Below are positions 1 through 9,650 of a stretch of DNA of 64,000 nucleotides, piece after piece (the stretch's first letter is position 1; each line of letters starts with the position of its first letter). This stretch comes from Diplonema papillatum (Eukaryota; Euglenozoa; Diplonemea; Diplonemida; Diplonemidae). A model generated the notes under the pieces. That model was not told where the DNA came from. It saw nothing but the letters and a program-made list of their open reading frames with translations, and searched no databases. The stretch spans positions 248,001 through 312,000 of the forward strand of contig JAPJBO010000118.1 of the NCBI GenBank assembly GCA_030068145.1, written 5' to 3'. The position numbers and the translations under genes were made by a program.

Positions 1-245
1 CTAGTGGTTAGGACGTCGGACTATTATCCCATTTATCCCATTCGTCCACGGTTCGATTCCTCCTCAACCACTATTTCAGGTGTTCAGGGATTGGCTCCTG
101 AATGCAACTCCTAGCCCAGTCTCTGTAAAAAACGGCTGCACAGGTTGACCGTGTGGGTGCCAAAGTGGCCCGAATACGATCCAGGGAGAGGCGACTACCA
201 TAGAAAATGGGGTACCCTGAGACGTTTACCAAAAAAAAAAAAAAA
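1..245 (+). repeat. tRNA-derived SINE, 5' end cut by window edge
   Basis: The first 71 bases look like the D-arm to acceptor part of a tRNA. TAGTGGTTAGG resembles an A box and GGTTCGATTCC is a perfect B box, followed by CTCAACCA. The anticodon region is too long and the T-stem does not pair, so this is not a working tRNA. An unrelated body follows and a run of 15 A closes it at 231-245. Head, body and A-tail is the plan of a tRNA-derived SINE. The 5' end lies outside the window. Confidence 0.5.
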
Positions 246-1612
246 GTGTGCACTCCTGTGCAGACACAGCGGCGATCGCGCATATCGCGGCCACCTTTGA
301 CGGCGAGGCTTGCCTTCCATCTCTGGTGACCCCCTACGTGCTGCCGCACGCCATGCTTCTGGACGAGGACGACACTTTCCTAGCGTCCCTCGATGACCCG
401 CGCCTTGCACCCTTCGAAACCGTTTTGGAGAAGATCCAGAACGCTCTGCAGGCACGGGATAACTACGGGGGACGTGGACAGAAAGTGTGGTCCGCGACGG
501 TTCATGACGAGCGGCGCAAGGCCCTCATCATCTCGATGACTGAGGAGCTGGGCAGGTCAGGCCAGCTCCAAGGGTCGGCGCTGGCCCTGAAGCAGGTCCA
601 AGTCCGGGCGCGGATCCAAAGCTGCTCCGGCCAACATGCGTCCGCGTGGCTTTACGGCAACGCGGAGGCAGACCCCAAGCTGTGGCTATCCCCCGCGGAG
701 CTCGCGGTGGCCATCCGGCTCCGGCTGGGGCTGCCCATCGCCCCCATGCCGAGCATCTGTCGCCTTTGCGGGACAGGCTCGGCTGACGTTGACGGAGTGC
801 ATGCGCGGAGCTGCTTCTCCGGCGGCCGCCGGACGAGAATGCACAATGCACTCCGCGACGTCATCGCTGACTTCGCCCGCCGTGGCTTGCTGGCCCCGGC
901 GGTCGAGCGCCCCGTGTTTTCGAACACGGAGCGGAAGCGCCCGGACATCAGCTATGTCCGGGACGGCACCACCGTTGTGTTAGATGTCGCCGTCACCTTC
1001 CCCCTGCAGCCATCGAATCCCCAGTACGCTAAGAGGGCAGCGGAGAAGCCAGGGGGGGCGGCGACAGCCTACGCAACAGCTGTCAAAGAAGGCAAGTACC
1101 GCGGCATAATAGACAACGAGCCAAACCCTCGGGAATGGCTCGCTGTCCCGCTGGTCGTGGACACCTTCGGAGCGTGGTGTCCTGGAGCACTCACGGAGTT
1201 GCGGCAAATAGCCCGCAAAAGCGCCCTCCGTGAAGACCGGACCGCTTCGGCCGCCTGCCGAGACTTCTTCCACCAATTGAGCTTTCAGGTAGCCCAAGGG
1301 GTGGCAAGAATAGTCATTGCATCTGGTGGGGCGCGACCGGACGAAGCGGTCCACCCTGTTGCAGGGGGTAGTGTCACTGCATCGCGGGTTTTTTTACCTG
1401 GTCGGACCTGCTCGCTAGCAGGCCAGCCCAGGTCGCAGTGAGACTCGCGTTCACTGTGTGCTGAAGAAGCATTTTTTTGGGCTCCCGCTCCGGAAGCAAC
1501 CGGATACCGGTAGCCCCGCTGTACCAACATGACTTGTACAGTGTCCCGCGCTCAGGGGGTTATGCACCTGTACAGTTGGGTGAGGTAAAAAACCGAAAAA
1601 AAAAAAAAAAAA
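246..1612 (+). mobile_element. 5'-truncated LINE (non-LTR retrotransposon), 3' end
   Basis: It contains the C-terminal reading frame of a non-LTR retrotransposon (248-1441), about 155 bp of 3' untranslated sequence and a terminal poly-A run at 1596-1612. No reverse transcriptase core is present, so the copy is 5'-truncated, as most LINE insertions are. It abuts the A-tail of the SINE at 1-245. A target-site duplication could not be made out by eye. Confidence 0.6.
248..1441 (+). CDS. LINE C-terminal zinc-knuckle and restriction-like endonuclease region (partial)
   Basis: The open frame has 397 codons. Residues 133-165 (ASAWL...RLRLGLP) and a C-x2-C...H-x3-C knuckle at C171, C174, H185 and C189 are followed by RMHNALRD. 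A PD-(D/E)xK-like core then follows, with PD at 232-233 and LDVAVT at 245-250. This order is typical of the C-terminal end of a LINE polyprotein widespread in algae and corals, in which a CCHC knuckle precedes a restriction-like endonuclease fold. The first methionine directly follows the SINE A-tail and is not a natural start, because the reverse transcriptase part is missing. The frame runs unbroken to the stop, so the insertion may be fairly recent. It could have been captured by the host, but the 3' poly-A argues for a plain LINE remnant. Confidence 0.6.
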   Translation: MHSCADTAAIAHIAATFDGEACLPSLVTPYVLPHAMLLDEDDTFLASLDDPRLAPFETVLEKIQNALQARDNYGGRGQKVWSATVHDERRKALIISMTEELGRSGQLQGSALALKQVQVRARIQSCSGQHASAWLYGNAEADPKLWLSPAELAVAIRLRLGLPIAPMPSICRLCGTGSADVDGVHARSCFSGGRRTRMHNALRDVIADFARRGLLAPAVERPVFSNTERKRPDISYVRDGTTVVLDVAVTFPLQPSNPQYAKRAAEKPGGAATAYATAVKEGKYRGIIDNEPNPREWLAVPLVVDTFGAWCPGALTELRQIARKSALREDRTASAACRDFFHQLSFQVAQGVARIVIASGGARPDEAVHPVAGGSVTASRVFLPGRTCSLAGQPRSQ

Positions 1613-1733
1613 GGAAATCGGGGGCGGGCTTGGGGAGGGGTACACTACCTCGGATTGGGTTTTGGCAGGTCTATACTGGGTCTGCCTCAGTAGAGCTACG
1701 GACAGAGGCCTGTCGTGGCTGCAGGGCAGCCGT

Positions 1734-1806
1734 AGTCGCAGGATGGGCTTTTGTCGCAGGATGGGCCTTTGTCGCAGGATAGGCCTTTGTCGCAGGATGG
1801 GCCTTT
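1734..1806 (+). repeat. 18-bp direct repeat, about 4 copies
   Basis: The unit TGTCGCAGGATGGGCCTT occurs four times with single-base differences, about 180 bp before the transposase start. It may be a subterminal repeat of the hAT element, since hAT transposases bind short subterminal motifs. No matching inverted copy was seen downstream. Confidence 0.6.
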
Positions 1807-1975
1807 GCAGGGTTTTGCCAACACCCCGAAAAAGAGAAACCAACTTTTGGAGAAACCCCCGGACAACCCGATTCTTGCTAGAAAATCCCTCACACACATT
1901 GGAAAAACAATCGGCTTTCGGACTCTGGCAGCATTTTCATACTCAACCAGGAATACCCGAAAGAAAGAGCAAGCA

Positions 1976-1987
1976 ATGAAAAAATGA
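1976..1987 (+). promoter_or_regulatory. Three-codon upstream ORF overlapping the transposase start
   Basis: ATG AAA AAA TGA ends so that its stop overlaps the main start in ATGA (1984-1987). This arrangement can let ribosomes re-initiate and lower or tune translation of the main frame. Only the layout is seen. The role is inference. Confidence 0.3.
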
Positions 1988-4900
1988 ACGCACTCTTTGG
2001 GGGATGCTCGCGAAAACCTGGAGTTACAGGTCCAGGAGGCCAGATTCCATCCCTGGCCTACCACACAGAGTATGAGCTATGGACCGCAGCGGACTTCAAG
2101 ACCATTCCTGTGGTGCATCGCTCGTACCCCAAACCATGGCCTGGAAAGAATACCCTCTTCTCCGTCAAGCCCGCAAAAGTCGGCACTGAAGTTGCAGACG
2201 TGAAGGAGTTCTTGAGCCTTCAACTTCTAGTTCGTGGGTTTTCCAGTTCCCAGAACTTCCCTCAGCCCAAGAAGGTGTGGTTGCTGAAGAAGGCGGACGA
2301 GCTTGCTTCAAGTGATACCGGCGGCAAAAAGACATGGGTGCAACTTGTGGGAGAGACGGGGAAAGCCTGGGTGGCTGAGGAGAAAAGGATTGCGGCGGAG
2401 AAGAAGGAAGCGGTTGAAGCTGCAGCAAGAGCAAAGGCGGCGCAAGAAGAGCTGGAAAAGCAGATGGCCGCAGAAGTAACTGCACGTAGGCTGTCAGAGG
2501 GAGAGGTACAAACAGCCATGGAAGTCGAAGCCGAAACACCGAACGCTGTATCTACTCAGGCAGCTCTTCCTAGCTTCCCCACAAGTGGACCTCAGGAACC
2601 AAAGAACCTGTACCTGAGTGATGCCTACCTCCGTCAGCTGGTGCTTCTGGTAAAGGAGCAGTTCACCCGTGAAACCCTGGAAGAGAGGATAGCGCTGCGT
2701 GAGATACTGGCGAGCAGGTCGGCTGGAAAGCGCAAGCAGGCAACGAAGCCCCGGGAGTACAAGCGCATTGCAGGTCCTGCGCCATATGTGTCGTTGCTGG
2801 ACTACGAAGTAAGCGCCTTCTTACGGTCCAAGTACGGACTAGACGATGGTGCTTGTGTTCCGCAATTTGGTGGTACTGGCTCGATGTTTCCCACTGACTT
2901 CGAGCTTTTGTGCATCCCTCCCGACTTGTTCTCCAACAAGCGTTTCCGAGGGGTCTTGAAAGCGAATCCGTGGATTCTGTGCACAAGTCAAGGAATGTAT
3001 TGTCGATGCTGTCGTAGACAGACAGCGGGTAAGAAAAAGCGTGCCTTCATTAATCTGTGCATTCCTTTTGAAGTCTTCAAAAAGGGGCTCCTACCACAGT
3101 ACATCGAAAAGCACCGGAAGAAGACCGTGGGTCATAACAAGGCCTGGAGTTCATTTCTGAACTTGTTGGAAGATCAGATGCGTCTTCCGTCTTCTTGCCA
3201 GCTGCCTTCCACTTTGGAAGACCTCAAACAGCGCCTTATGAACACACAACACCTGGTCTTCGTCATCCAGACAATTGTTGATACCATCAAGCGCGACCTG
3301 CCCATGTCCAGCATTCGTGACACGTTCAGTCTGGTATCCCTGTTTGACGATTCAATTCGTTCGTTCTGCAAGACGCGTTTGAATATGTCGTCACCGTACT
3401 TCCTAGAAGTAATTGTGGATTCTTTGTACTCGTGGTGCAAATCCCATGTGCTGGAGAAAATTCAAGCGTCAGAGTTCACGAGCATCATGTTTGACGAAGC
3501 AGAGGACGTAAAGCGCTCAAAACAACATGCACTGTTTTTCAAAATACTGTCGGAAGAGGGGGTTGAAGAAGTCTTTTGGGACATACTTCCTTTGCGCAAA
3601 TCAGCGACTGGGGAAAACGTCGCAGCTCACATTGCGGGCATGGCAGATAATGTTCAAACGTGGACAACAACTATGGGCATCGCAACTGATGGCTGCAGTA
3701 CAATGAAAGGCGACTACAAGGGTGTACAGACACGCCTGCGCGAACAGTTGGTACCATTTGCCATTTGGATTTGGTGCTTGGGGCACAAACTCAACCTCGC
3801 CTGCATTGAGGCGTGTCGTAGTGCTCCGCAGATACAGGCATCAGTCACTGCAACTGAAGAAATCTTTTCGTTGTTTCGGAAAGGACAGGGTGATATTTCG
3901 TACAAGACACGAAAGTTTAAAGAGTGTAAGGAAGCCTGTTCTGTGACCGACAACTTCTTTGTCTTCCGAGATTTGGAACTTGTGGAACCTGGCGACACAA
4001 GATGGGTTTCCCATGAACGCGCCGCTCAAACAATAGCAGAGTGCATCAAGCCCATTCTGCTTGCGATTGCCCGGCTTTGCGAAGAGAAAGACATACCACA
4101 AGCCCTGCATCTTCGCGAGAAACTGAATCACACTGTTTGCTTATCGTTCAGCCTGCTCGCACAAGCAACTCCCATTCTTTCGAAACTGAGCCAATCCCTG
4201 CAAAGGTCGGACACGTGTTGGACAGAAGTGCTGAAGCTAAAGGAGTATTACCTGAGCTGGCTTCGGCGTCTGCGTGATATTCCTCTGACGGACGAGCAGA
4301 TAGCGGAAGATCCTGAAGAAAGACTGCACTTTGTTGAGTACATAACCTTCTGGGAAAAACTCAAGGATGCAGTGCCACCTTCCTGGAATCGCCAGCCTCT
4401 AGATTACGCCTTTTTTGTCGCTTTCCATCGCGAGTTTGCGACGCCGTTCTTGGATCGGCTCATTTCGTTGGTTGAAGAGAGACTCGGGGATCTACCTGTG
4501 CTGTCATCTTTGGGTGTGTACGATCCAAACGGCCCCTTAGTGGAAAGCCTTTTCCATGATGTGGATCTGACGTGCGGAACTCCGAGTGATGTTGCATCGC
4601 GATTGTTGCCACAGAGGCTTGACCCGCTGCTCAAGAAACTCAACCCGTTTTTTGCCCACTTTTGCTGTACCAGGAAAGAGAAGAAGACCGTGCACCCAAC
4701 AGGCGCGACCACGTGGACCGTTCAGCCTCCTTTTTACAGCCAGGCCTTTGAGGCAACGGTGCGTGAGCAGTTGCCTGAAGCACTGGTGCGCATGAAGCAA
4801 ATGACGAATGTGAACAAGAAATGTTCATTCACAGAGAACACCCTTGATTTCCTTCGCGACACCCACTGCCAGCTCCGATTCCCGGAGACATGCCAAGTCT

Positions 4901-5454
4901 TGAAAATGGCACTGGTCTTCCCACTTGGAAGTGCTGGCGTTGAGCGGCTTTTCTCCAGAGTAAAGCTGATCAGAACCTACCTCAGGAAAGGCATGAGCGA
5001 AACAACATTGCGCAAGCTGTTGTTTATTGCTCTCAACATGCCATCTACTGGGGAAGGGAATACGGTTCCTTCTGCTGTGATGGAACACGTGTTAACAACC
5101 TTTGTCGTGGACGGGGTTTCTGTTCGAGCCAGAAAGCAGCTGACACGGCCAGGGAATCCTGACGATGAGGGCGACTCTGATGACGACTCGGCTGGCCTTG
5201 CTGGTGAGTTTGAAGATGCAAAAGCTTCCAGTGACACCGATTCAAGTACGGGGTCTGAAGACGAGCGTTCCGTTCTACTTCACTCTGACAATCGCAAGCT
5301 GAAGTACGCGTCCTATCCTTTTTACACAGAGGCCAAAGACATCATTTCGTCTTGGCGAAGGGCTTTTTCCTCCAATCCTTCTCTCTACTTCAATCCGACG
5401 GAGGCCCAAGAACACGTGACAAGCGCACGCAACGTGCGCCAGCGTGTTCGATGA
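1984..5454 (+). CDS. hAT-superfamily transposase, intact 1156-residue frame
   Basis: The C-terminus has the hAT dimerisation block (FPLGSAGVERLFSRVKLIR and following, residues 980-1015), with the conserved E987. Upstream are the other expected acidic residues, D504 in IMFDEAED and D569 in ATDGCSTM, then the C-x2-H motif WCLGHKLNLA (C598, H601). Residues 329-345 carry a cysteine cluster (CTSQGMYCRCCRRQ) like the DNA-binding zinc finger of TTF/ZMYM-type hAT proteins. Residues 128-175 are an alanine/glutamate-rich probable coiled coil, and residues 1060-1100 are acidic. The protein is long for a hAT transposase, with an N-terminal extension of about 300 residues and no stop. It should act in the nucleus as a cut-and-paste transposase. 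Terminal inverted repeats were not found, so a domesticated gene is possible. The start was chosen as the first ATG of the frame. Confidence 0.8.
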   Translation: MNALFGGCSRKPGVTGPGGQIPSLAYHTEYELWTAADFKTIPVVHRSYPKPWPGKNTLFSVKPAKVGTEVADVKEFLSLQLLVRGFSSSQNFPQPKKVWLLKKADELASSDTGGKKTWVQLVGETGKAWVAEEKRIAAEKKEAVEAAARAKAAQEELEKQMAAEVTARRLSEGEVQTAMEVEAETPNAVSTQAALPSFPTSGPQEPKNLYLSDAYLRQLVLLVKEQFTRETLEERIALREILASRSAGKRKQATKPREYKRIAGPAPYVSLLDYEVSAFLRSKYGLDDGACVPQFGGTGSMFPTDFELLCIPPDLFSNKRFRGVLKANPWILCTSQGMYCRCCRRQTAGKKKRAFINLCIPFEVFKKGLLPQYIEKHRKKTVGHNKAWSSFLNLLEDQMRLPSSCQLPSTLEDLKQRLMNTQHLVFVIQTIVDTIKRDLPMSSIRDTFSLVSLFDDSIRSFCKTRLNMSSPYFLEVIVDSLYSWCKSHVLEKIQASEFTSIMFDEAEDVKRSKQHALFFKILSEEGVEEVFWDILPLRKSATGENVAAHIAGMADNVQTWTTTMGIATDGCSTMKGDYKGVQTRLREQLVPFAIWIWCLGHKLNLACIEACRSAPQIQASVTATEEIFSLFRKGQGDISYKTRKFKECKEACSVTDNFFVFRDLELVEPGDTRWVSHERAAQTIAECIKPILLAIARLCEEKDIPQALHLREKLNHTVCLSFSLLAQATPILSKLSQSLQRSDTCWTEVLKLKEYYLSWLRRLRDIPLTDEQIAEDPEERLHFVEYITFWEKLKDAVPPSWNRQPLDYAFFVAFHREFATPFLDRLISLVEERLGDLPVLSSLGVYDPNGPLVESLFHDVDLTCGTPSDVASRLLPQRLDPLLKKLNPFFAHFCCTRKEKKTVHPTGATTWTVQPPFYSQAFEATVREQLPEALVRMKQMTNVNKKCSFTENTLDFLRDTHCQLRFPETCQVLKMALVFPLGSAGVERLFSRVKLIRTYLRKGMSETTLRKLLFIALNMPSTGEGNTVPSAVMEHVLTTFVVDGVSVRARKQLTRPGNPDDEGDSDDDSAGLAGEFEDAKASSDTDSSTGSEDERSVLLHSDNRKLKYASYPFYTEAKDIISSWRRAFSSNPSLYFNPTEAQEHVTSARNVRQRVR

Positions 5455-5534
5455 GCGTTCTTTGAGTGTTCAGAAATACTTGTGCTTTCATTTATTTCTT
5501 GTTTTCGATTTTGTTTTGAGTAATTTTCTTTTAG

Positions 5535-5654
5535 CGCCTGCGCGACCAGTTGGTACCATTTGCCATTTGGATTTGGTGCTTGGGGCACAAACTCAACTTC
5601 GCCTGCATTGAGGCGTGTCGTAGTGCTCCGCAGATACAGGCATCTGTCACTGCA
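5535..5654 (+). repeat. Duplicated 120-bp internal piece of the transposase gene
   Basis: This stretch matches 3733-3852 of the transposase coding region with three mismatches. It lies 80 bp beyond the transposase stop in the same orientation. It covers the codons around the C-x2-H motif. It is either the remnant of a deleted second copy or a short templated insertion. Confidence 0.85.
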
Positions 5655-5826
5655 CGGCTCAAAACGGACTAGTGACGTAAATCTGCGTCGGTGCTCGCGC
5701 CCCCCAGGCAGGCTCTTGGTGGAACCCCAAACGGGGGGGTTCTCCCGTTGAACAAGCGTGGCGCAAAGAACGCATGTCTGCATAATGACCTGCCCGCGCT
5801 CCAAAAAAAAAAAAAAAAAAAAAAAA
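5655..5826 (+). other. Unassigned spacer ending in poly-A
   Basis: About 150 bp with no recognisable gene is followed by 24 A (5803-5826). The A-run suggests the 3' end of a small retroposed element whose start is unclear. Confidence 0.4.
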
Positions 5827-6453
5827 CTTGCTCGGACCGGGATGGTCGAGCCAACCACCCTTGGGTTTCAAGGTGAGTGGTCGGGGGTTCAAGCCCCTCC
5901 TCGGCAAGTTTTCCAGCATTTTCCTCGATTCAAATTTGTCAAAACAAATTTGTGCCCTTATATCCCAGTTTGGGATATAAGGGCACAAAATTTGTTTGAA
6001 GTGGGATATAAGGGCACAAATTTGTTTTGAGTGGGATATAAGGGCATTACACCGACAAAGAAAGCAAAAGGGAAAGCAGATACATACGCGCTTTCGACGC
6101 CCTCGGGCGCGTCGAGTCGTCGGCGGCTTGCTCGGACCGGGATGGTCGAGCCAACCACCCTTGGGTTTCAAGGTGAGTGGTCGGGGGTTCAAGCCCCCTC
6201 GGCAAGTTTTCCAGCATTTTCCTCGATTCAAATTTGTCAAAACAAATTTGTGCCCTTATATCCCAGTTTGGGATATAAGGGCACAAATTTGTTTGAAGTG
6301 GGATATAAGGGCACAAATTTGTTTTGAGTGGGATGTAAGGGCACAAATTTGTTTTGAGTGGGATATAAGGGCATTACACCGACAAAGAAAGCAAAAGGGA
6401 AAGCAGATACATACGCGCTTTCGACGCCCTCGGGCGCGCCGAGTCGTTGGCGG
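5827..6453 (+). repeat. Tandem pair of tRNA-headed SINE units with palindromic insert
   Basis: Two units (5827-6126 and 6127-6453) begin with the same tRNA-like head. It has A-box-like TGGTCGAGCCA and B-box GGTTCAAGCCC, a T-arm that pairs in the second copy, and a CTTGC/GCAAG acceptor. A third head starts at 6454 and runs into the neighbouring gene. Each unit contains a palindrome built from TGGGATATAAGGGCACAAAT and its complement, followed by direct repeats of the same 30-bp word (two in unit 1, three in unit 2). A common unit end at CGAGTCGT-GGCGG separates them. Confidence 0.6.
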
Positions 6454-6985
6454 CTTGCTCGGACCGGGGCGGGCTGAGCGTCCGGTCCCTGTTGTCCTCC
6501 CCGGCTGCGGCAAACGGGCTGTCCACCGCGGCCGCGGCCGGCTGCGGGGGCGGCTGCGAGGGCGATGGCCGCCGCTGCGCGCGGCGCGGGACGGTCACCG
6601 CCTGCGGCACGGCGCGCAGCAGCAGCGTCTCCTTCGGCCCGCCGCCGGGCGGTGTCCCGGGGTGGTCCTGCTCCGCCGAATTCCCCAGGCACACGGCCTG
6701 CGGCACAGCGCGCAGCAGCAGCGTCTTTTTCGCCGGCGACGCGGCCTGCTGCGGCTGCTGCTCCTCCTCCTGGAGCCGGGGATGCTGCCCTTGCGGCTGC
6801 TGTGGCTGCTGGTGCCTTTGAGGTTGGTGCTTTTGCTGCCGCTGCTGCTGCTGCTGCTGCTGCTGGTGGCGCTGCTCTTGCTCTCGCTGCTGTTGCTGCG
6901 GACGCCCTTGTTGTTGGTGCTTTTGCTGCTGCTGCTCTTGCTGTTTTTGCTGCCGCTGCTGCTGCTTTTGCTGCGGCTGCTGTTC

Positions 6986-7023
<38 letters not shown>

Positions 7024-8998
7024 CCGGTTGATGTTCCTTTTCCTGCTGTTCTTGCTGCAGCCGCTGCTGCTGCAGCTGCTGCGTCTGCAGCTCGGGCCCC
7101 GGCTCCGCTCCCGCCTTCGTCGGCTGCCGGCGCGCGTCCGCCGCCTGCGGCACCGCACGCAGCAGCAGCGTTTTTTTCACGGTCGTCGTCGCCGCCGCCG
7201 CCTCGGGCGACGCCGCCGCCGCCGGCTGCTGCTCCGCCGCACCCCCGCCGCCGCCCCTCCGGCCGTCCTCGAAGCCCCTCGGAACGGCCCGCAGCAGCAG
7301 CGTGTCCTGCCGCAGGTTCCGCTCTTGCTTCCGAACGGGCGCTCCGCCCGCCGCCGGGCCGCCGCTCGAAGCCGACAACTTCGGTACGCCGCCGCCGCCG
7401 CCGCCGCCGCCCCGGTCGCTGGCCTCTGCTTCCGCAGGCGACTTTTTAGGGCGGGTTTCCCCCACGTCTTCCAGGCGCGGGTCATTCTCGTCTGTTTGCG
7501 GGAGCGCCGGCTCCCGACGCTCCTGCTTCCCCTTAGCCGCCGGGGGGGTGGCAGGGGCTGCCCGGGAGCCGGCGGCGGCGGCGGCGCTCTTGCGCTTTTC
7601 GGCTTCGTCGAGCTCCCACCGCGCGCAGAGCGCTTCGCGCAGCGCTTTCTCGCGGCTGAGGAGATCGCCGGACGCGTCGGCCATCGGCAGGAGGATCGGA
7701 CCACCGCTGCAGCTCGACGAAGACGAAGAACACCCATCGGATCCGCCGCTGCTTCTTGTGGAAGGCGCCGAGTTTTCGGACCCGGAATCCGTCTCGGACT
7801 TCGACCGCGGCCGCCGCCGCCGCCGTTCCCACCCCCGCCGCCGCGGGGGGGTCGCAGTGGTCTCCCGGTCGATCTCCTCGACTGCGCCGGGCGTCTCCTC
7901 CGGAATCCTCCCCGCAGGCGGCTGGTACGCCCTGCGGGCGGGCAGTTTACGGTCGGACGACGTCGCCGGGGGCGGCCGGTGCGGCGGCGCGCCCTCGCGC
8001 TTGGCTTCCGCCGCCCGCCGGATGTCTTCGCCGCGCACGTATTTTTTGTACAGCGCGACGTCCCTCTGCGCCGCGAGGGCCCGCTGCACGTCGGCGTCCT
8101 CAGGATCGGGCGCTTCCCACTCCGGTGCAACTAGGCGCCAGTGTCCACCGGTGGCTGTGTTCCACGCGTCCCAGCGCGCGCGGAACGCGCGCCGCTCCGC
8201 GTCAACGTCCGTGTAACGGACTACCTTCGGCCGTCTGTTGACCGGGCCGTGCCTGCCTTCGAGCCACAGCGTCGGCGGCTGGTAGTTGGGGACCGAATCG
8301 TCGCGGGTGATGACGAGCATCTCCGCCACCGTCGCGAACGCCCACGGTTCACGCGGGAACGACACCGCCGGAGGGTGCATGTGCCTGTCCGGGTACGACA
8401 GCACCAGCTTCCGGGCCGCCGACGGCAGCGTGTCGACGGTCTCCCAGAGGCGGTTGCGGATGCGGCGGAGGGTTCTTTGGAACGCGGCCTGCTCCTCTTC
8501 GGTGCCCGCGCACCGCCGCAGAATCGACACCGGGATGTTCTTGAAGAGCCTGTCCTTCGCGGCGTCGAGGATGTGCACGTGGTCCGCCCGGGCGGGGAAC
8601 CCCTGCACACTCCCGAGGCGCCAGCCGCACTTGGTCCTGTATTCCAGCTTGGAGCCGATGCTGCACGGGTTGGGGAGTAGCTTGACGAGGATTGGCTTCT
8701 GCTTCGCCGGTTCGAGGTGCGGGATCACGCTTCTGATGACATCTTCCAACCGCTGCCCGTAGAGCGCCGAGGGTCTGTTCGCAAAATCATAGGGCTCGTC
8801 GGCGGGCGCCGAGCCGACGGCTTCCTCGGCTTCGTCGCGCCACCACGTGGGGTCGCCGGTCTCCGCCGGCAGCCAGCCCTGCTGCGGCTGCAGCTGGTGG
8901 TCGTCGTGCTCAGCCCCGCCCCCTACGAGTGCGGCGGGTTTGCTGTCAGGCTCGGCCGTCTGCGCGAACATGAGCGCGAGCTGCTCTGCGGACAACAT
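6374..8998 (-). CDS. Uncharacterised poly-Q protein with four TLLLRAVP repeats
   Basis: One open frame gives 874 residues from ATG at 8998. A GTG lies seven codons upstream in frame, but a possible splice acceptor (GTGCAG) just before it leaves the 5' end uncertain. A TATA-like word (CATATAGGG) lies near 9030. The first 300 residues look globular and match nothing I recognise. The rest is low complexity: an Arg/Ser-rich part, poly-Gly, and long Q-rich tracts with an uninterrupted Q run. Four copies of (K/D/E)TLLLRAVP(Q/R) lie at about residues 564-574, 608-618, 757-767 and 789-799. These could be short linear binding motifs presented on a flexible chain. About the last 30 codons lie in SINE DNA, so the original stop has probably been replaced or bypassed. 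GC-rich codon use matches the other host genes. Confidence 0.6.
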
Positions 8999-9343
8999 TG
9001 TGCCCACAGCGCTCTGCACATCTCCCTATATGGCGGGGGGGGTGACGGAACGCCTGGAGTGTTGTGTACATTATTTTGCCCCCAGATGGAGCTAGCTCGC
9101 ATCGGGGAGGTGACGCTACTCACCTGGACAAGGTGTCCTGCCGCCACTGGTATGCAGTACAGCACCAACGACGTAGCTAGTAGTACCAATACAGCATAGG
9201 ATGAGATGCTCTGCAGCATACTCCTGCTCTTGCACACCGTATGTATCACCTCGTGGTGTAGCACGGATGCACGTAGCATCCATCTAGCATCACATACTAC
9301 AAGTGCATGCACAGCTGATGCCTGCATTCTAACGAACACACGG
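8999..9343. other. 5' flank of the poly-Q gene
   Basis: It holds the presumed 5' UTR or promoter of the minus-strand gene, with a CATATAGGG word near 9030. No other gene is seen. Confidence 0.4.
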
Positions 9344-9650
9344 TTAATCCCGCTCCTTCGAGTGGTCACTCGGAGCCGTTGCTCCCACTCGTCCCGCGCA
9401 TTTAACGTACATTTAATGCCGCGTTCGCCCAAACAGAATACGTGGTTACGGTCCTTAGCTGGCCTGCTAAAGCTGTGAGACAGAGCCGACGGCGCAGCCG
9501 CTGCTAGCAGGGGCGGCCTGTGCGGGACTGACTAAGCGACGGAGGCGGCAGGTGTGCAACCGTGGCTGTGAGTCTAACAAACGGCTGCGAGCAAGCTTGC
9601 GTTTGCTGGCCGACCGCGCCATTCAGCTCACGTGTCTATTGGATTGTCCG
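9344..9650. mobile_element. Diverged solo copy of the DIRS terminal repeat
   Basis: The stretch aligns from end to end with repeat A of the element at 17146-24155. Shared words include GAGTGG-TCACTC-GAGCCGT, CGGT-CTTAGCTGGCC and GGATTGTCC. It differs at many positions and carries small gaps. No coding part is attached. It is an old fossil of the same or a sister family, clearly older than the element at 17-24 kb. Confidence 0.6.

Noticed and set aside
1-71. Functional tRNA gene
   Set aside because: The B box is good, but the anticodon loop is over-long, the T-stem does not pair, and a body with A-tail follows as in a SINE.
5827-5905. Functional tRNA gene
   Set aside because: The head is repeated in tandem with SINE bodies, and the anticodon arm has a 5-base loop at best.
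5996-8134. 712-codon plus-strand frame opposite the poly-Q gene
   Set aside because: It starts in SINE repeats and then reads leucine/arginine runs complementary to CAG and GCC codons. The minus strand has the coherent protein with repeated motifs.
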